Shown here: one piece after another, positions 6,827 to 9,065 of the stretch
Layout: each line of letters starts with the position of its first letter
Position numbering within the stretch: position 1 is the first letter of the stretch
Origin: Bacteroidota bacterium
GTDB lineage: Bacteria; Bacteroidota; Bacteroidia; Flavobacteriales; Flavobacteriaceae
Length of the DNA: 9,065 bases
Assembly: GCA_022560715.1 (NCBI GenBank)
Contig: JADFSQ010000049.1
Coordinates: 1 to 9,065 of the forward strand
Reading direction: 5' to 3'
Translations under genes and position numbers: made by a program
The notes under the pieces: model-generated
What the model was told of the DNA's origin: nothing
The model's database searches: none
What the model saw: the letters and a program-made list of their open reading frames with translations, nothing else

Positions 6827-7762
6827 ATGAGAAAAAACCTAAATATCACAATTGCTTTTGGCATGTTACTATTTTTATCTTGTGAGACTAAAAACGCGTC
6901 AAAATCTGATACTGAAACCAGTATTAAAACAAATTACTTAGCTATTAAAACAAAGACACCAACAAAAGAATTATCGCAAGAATTTAAAGACTATTGGTTT
7001 GCTGGTGAAGCAGAAATTACATCGTACAAATTAGAACAAGCTCGTTATGGTGAAATTCGTGAAGGCCATGCTGTTTTAATTTATGTAACTGAAGATTTCT
7101 TACCCAACATTCAAGTTAAAGCAAATCAAGAAAACCCTGAAAATATTTCAGTTTTAAAACTCAATGCAACAAAAAAATTTAATACAGGAATTTATCCCTA
7201 TTCCGTAATGCAGAGTACCTTTTACCCAGTTGCAAATAATCAACATGCCATAAAAGTGTCGTCCTCTATACAAGAATGGTGTGGTCATGTATATATGCAA
7301 CTTAATAATAGAAATGATTTTGAAATTATCTCACATTCCTATTTTCAAGGGGAAGCAGATGAATTATTCAATGTAGATAAAGCTATATTAGAAAACGAAC
7401 TTTGGACACAACTAAAAATCGATCCCAAGAAATTGCCAACTGGAAACTTACAAATTATTCCTTCACTTGAATATATAAGATTTGGTCATATAGATTTAAA
7501 GGCTTATGAAGCATCTGCAATACTTACTGATACTACTTATACGATTTCATATCCAGATTTGAACCGAACATTAATCATTAATTTCAATTCAGAATTTCCT
7601 TATGTTATTTCAGGTTGGGAAGAAACTTTTAAAAGTGGTTTCGGTTCCAATGCAAAACTCCTAACCACTAAAGCAACTAAACTGGTTACAATTAAATCTC
7701 CATATTGGAAAAAAACCCATAATAAAGATGAAGTTTTACGAAAAACTCTTCAACTTAATTAG
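6827..7762 (+). CDS. Conserved lipoprotein of unknown function
   Basis: A 311-residue protein with a short lipoprotein signal: basic MRKN, a hydrophobic stretch, and lipobox LFLSC with Cys19 as the lipidation site. The mature sequence is soluble and lacks further membrane segments. It contains WFAGEAEITSY near residue 56, RYGE..EGHAVLIYVTEDF, IYPYSVM, and EWCGHVY with Trp151, Cys152 and His154. These stretches look strongly patterned, like a conserved family, and I recall similar proteins next to maf in flavobacteria, sometimes carrying a transferred 'Maf' name. Nothing in this protein has Maf motifs. It follows maf by 37 bp without a clear promoter, so it is probably in the same operon. Function unknown; envelope location is the only firm inference. 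Confidence 0.85.
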   Translation: MRKNLNITIAFGMLLFLSCETKNASKSDTETSIKTNYLAIKTKTPTKELSQEFKDYWFAGEAEITSYKLEQARYGEIREGHAVLIYVTEDFLPNIQVKANQENPENISVLKLNATKKFNTGIYPYSVMQSTFYPVANNQHAIKVSSSIQEWCGHVYMQLNNRNDFEIISHSYFQGEADELFNVDKAILENELWTQLKIDPKKLPTGNLQIIPSLEYIRFGHIDLKAYEASAILTDTTYTISYPDLNRTLIINFNSEFPYVISGWEETFKSGFGSNAKLLTTKATKLVTIKSPYWKKTHNKDEVLRKTLQLN

Positions 7763-7763
7763 A

Positions 7764-7792
7764 TTGTAATTTTAACAACTATATTATCTTTG
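7764..7792 (+). promoter_or_regulatory. Bacteroidota-type promoter for the MscS-like gene
   Basis: TTG at 7764-7766, 18 bases, then TATCTTTG at 7785-7792, an exact TAnnTTTG match. The -7 box ends 20 bases before the ATG at 7813. It is the best promoter in the window and implies that the channel gene has its own transcription start, beginning just after the lipoprotein stop codon. Confidence 0.65.
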
Positions 7793-7812
7793 TTTCTTAT
7801 AACTTATTAATT

Positions 7813-8334
7813 ATGGAAACATTTTTTTTAAAACATCAACCAGAAATAATAAATACTGTAATTCTCTTTGGGATACTTTTTATTATAAATATAATTTTTA
7901 AAATTATTTTACGCCGAATTGGGAAGCGAAGTAATATAATTGTTGCTCGTGTTAAACTTATTGAACGTTATGCCACAGTAGCATTGTTTCTTATTGGATC
8001 ACTTATTGAATCTTTTATTTTAGGCATTGAAATTGAACAGCTTGTTATTTTATTCTCTTCCTTTTTTGCAATTTTAGGAATCGCCTTATTCGCGATTTGG
8101 TCTATTTTAAGTAATATAACATCTGGAATAATAATGTTCTTTTCCTTTCCTTATAAAGTTGGCGACAAAATAAAAATCCATGATAAAGACTTTCCTATAG
8201 AAGCCATTATTGAAGACATTAGAGCGTTTCAGCTGCATTTACGTTTAGAAAATGGCGATTTGGTTACTTATCCAAATAATCTCATTTTACAAAAGGCAGT
8301 AACTCTGGTTCAAAAAGATGCTTTTGCTAAATAA
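7813..8334 (+). CDS. Minimal MscS-family mechanosensitive channel
   Basis: A predicted inner-membrane channel that opens under membrane tension to release solutes on osmotic downshift. The 173 residues cover three membrane segments (about 12-33, 53-72 and 77-112) and a short beta domain. The pore-lining third helix ends in SILSNITSGIIMFFSFPYKVGDKIKI (about 97-122), the hallmark join of the MscS TM3 helix to the beta domain. The large C-terminal alpha/beta vestibule of full-length MscS (286 residues in E. coli) is absent. The stop codon is clean and short versions of this kind occur in Bacteroidota, so I regard the form as natural rather than broken. The region immediately downstream is abnormal, so it cannot be excluded that the true neighbour is missing. 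Confidence 0.9.
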   Translation: METFFLKHQPEIINTVILFGILFIINIIFKIILRRIGKRSNIIVARVKLIERYATVALFLIGSLIESFILGIEIEQLVILFSSFFAILGIALFAIWSILSNITSGIIMFFSFPYKVGDKIKIHDKDFPIEAIIEDIRAFQLHLRLENGDLVTYPNNLILQKAVTLVQKDAFAK

Positions 8335-8336
8335 GA

Positions 8337-8630
8337 GTTGAAGCATTTTCTGTATAAGTTAAAGAAACATTAAAACAAGCTTTTGGACTTCCAGGAGCCC
8401 AACCTTCCATAATTCCAGGACAAGAAGCATCCGCATTAGTAGGAGAGCTTCTATTAGCAACTACAGGACCTGGGAAAGTAATTAAGGTTGGGAAGAATTT
8501 GGTTATTCCTGTTTCAAAACAAGCAGCTGCGATAAGTTCATCAAAACAAACTCTTATAAAACAACAAACTGCAAAGGTTAATAAGATTTCAGAGAGTTTA
8601 AAGAAATCGGTCTATGGGATAACCAGATGA
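8337..8630 (+). pseudogene. Internal gene fragment, possibly polymorphic-toxin linker; no start, in-frame stop
   Basis: The frame reads VEAFSV, a TAA stop at 8355-8357, then an open stretch of 90 codons to TGA at 8628-8630. There is no ATG, GTG or TTG start in a useful place, yet the translation is convincing protein: KQAFGLPGAQPSIIPG, then EASALVGELLLATTGPGK and a lysine- and glutamine-rich tail. The Gly/Ala-rich hydrophobic run followed by a basic linker resembles regions between the core and toxin tip of secreted polymorphic toxins, but this is an impression only. AT content matches the flavobacterial genome. The last codons before the TGA probably belong to the GC-rich segment, so the fragment may be cut at both ends. 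It may be an orphan toxin cassette remnant or an assembly artefact. Confidence 0.45.
8596..8626. other. Composition breakpoint / probable chimeric junction
   Basis: Left of this interval the sequence is about one-third G+C; from about 8641 on, 60-base blocks reach 53-60%. Two different reading frames cross the interval, one fading out (the fragment ending at 8630) and another already open from 8585 and reading plausibly from about 8600 onwards. No terminal inverted repeat, target duplication, tRNA or integrase marks the join. Confidence 0.65.
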
Positions 8631-9065
8631 TTGATGATCTCAAGTATTTTGATCGTTGGTACGCCGCACGATACGGTGGAGTCACGGTCTCTACGTCTGC
8701 GGCCCCGGTAGGTTACTATCCCAGCGGTCGGGACAATGACGGGGTTCCGCAGATTACGTTCACCCCAGGTGTCGGCAATGAAACATCGCTTTTGGTTCGT
8801 TATGAACGCGCTCTGCAATCAGGACTAACTCTCAATCTGATTCCCATTCGGTTCCACGACGGAATCGTGTTGGGTGGAATCGACTTTGCCAGTGGCGGCA
8901 AGTACGCGAAGCAGTGGCAAACGATGAAGCGGATGATTAAAGCCGGTCTGGATTTAGTGATTGGCGGTCCCGGTCAGATCGAAAAGAGCGAACGGGTGAG
9001 GAGGATAATACGAAGACACAACTCTATGGTATCGCGGTCGTCTTTCTCTTTGTCGGGTTCTTTCA
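8627..9065 (+). CDS. Unidentified partial ORF in GC-rich segment, open at right edge
   Basis: An ORF of at least 146 codons from ATG 8627, with no stop before the window ends. The same frame is open back to 8585, and the residues before the ATG (FKEIGLWDNQ) look as protein-like as those after it, so the ATG may be internal and the gene cut at its 5' side by the junction. The product starts MIDDLKYFDRWYAARYGG, has a Gly/Pro-rich stretch (VGYYPSGRDNDG), alternating strands (TLNLIPIRF) and a basic helix (KQWQTMKRM). I do not recognise the family. After about codon 120 the frame shows a run of rare-looking codons (AGG AGG ATA ATA CGA AGA), which suggests that the real gene ends or shifts frame near 8960-8990. 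Codon use is unlike every gene to the left. Confidence 0.45.
   Translation, partial: MIDDLKYFDRWYAARYGGVTVSTSAAPVGYYPSGRDNDGVPQITFTPGVGNETSLLVRYERALQSGLTLNLIPIRFHDGIVLGGIDFASGGKYAKQWQTMKRMIKAGLDLVIGGPGQIEKSERVRRIIRRHNSMVSRSSFSLSGSF
8999..9004 (+). promoter_or_regulatory. Perfect Shine-Dalgarno AGGAGG before a possible second ORF
   Basis: AGGAGG is followed by ATAAT and then ACG AAG ACA CAA CTC at 9010. The reading frame from 9010 gives a short basic start and then a hydrophobic run (LYGIAVVFLFVGFF) to the window edge, like a signal or membrane anchor. The start codon would have to be ACG, or ATG with a base error. A TGA at 8997-8999 touches the site, as at a normal gene-to-gene boundary. Confidence 0.3.

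Noticed and set aside
8612..8818. Minus-strand 68-codon ORF in the GC-rich segment
   Set aside because: It crosses the composition breakpoint and contains an arginine-rich stretch typical of reverse reading; the plus-strand frame is longer and more protein-like.

Overview
The window reads as a low-GC Bacteroidota chromosome segment, most likely Flavobacteriaceae. Support comes from roughly one-third G+C, AT-rich codons, promoters of the TTG / TAnnTTTG type, almost no Shine-Dalgarno sites, lipoproteins with an acidic tract after the lipobox cysteine, and gene families typical of marine flavobacteria (fused ResB/CcsA, group III truncated haemoglobin, UbiA prenyltransferase beside maf, minimal MscS).

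Region 1 (1-3279, minus strand) holds a group III truncated haemoglobin gene followed by a very large System II cytochrome c assembly gene (fused CcsB/ResB and CcsA) that runs off the left edge. Region 2 (3280-3419) is a divergent intergenic region with a perfect 9-bp inverted repeat. Region 3 (3420-5115, plus strand) encodes a small Tat-like lipoprotein with three His-x-His repeats, a DUF2520 Rossmann-fold protein, and KdsC phosphatase, which overlaps the DUF2520 gene. Region 4 (5116-5272) is a 157-bp spacer packed with short palindromic and direct repeats. Region 5 (5273-8334, plus strand) encodes a UbiA-family prenyltransferase, Maf nucleotide pyrophosphatase, an unidentified lipoprotein, and a minimal MscS-type channel with its own good promoter. 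Most of these genes serve the cell envelope: haem delivery, Kdo for LPS, prenyl lipid, lipoproteins and osmotic release.

Region 6 (8335-9065) does not belong with the rest. First comes an AT-rich piece of protein-coding sequence with no start codon and an in-frame stop, so it looks like an internal gene fragment (possibly the linker of a polymorphic toxin). Near 8600-8625 the composition jumps to about 53-60% G+C, and an unidentified reading frame that is already open at the join runs to the window edge. Close to the end is a perfect AGGAGG ribosome-binding site, out of character for the flavobacterial part. The simplest reading is a chimeric contig end or contamination; a recent insertion is the alternative. 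I found no convincing new defence or mobile system. The most informative places to re-examine are the 8335-9065 patchwork, the palindrome between the haemoglobin and HxH-lipoprotein genes, and the HxH lipoprotein itself.
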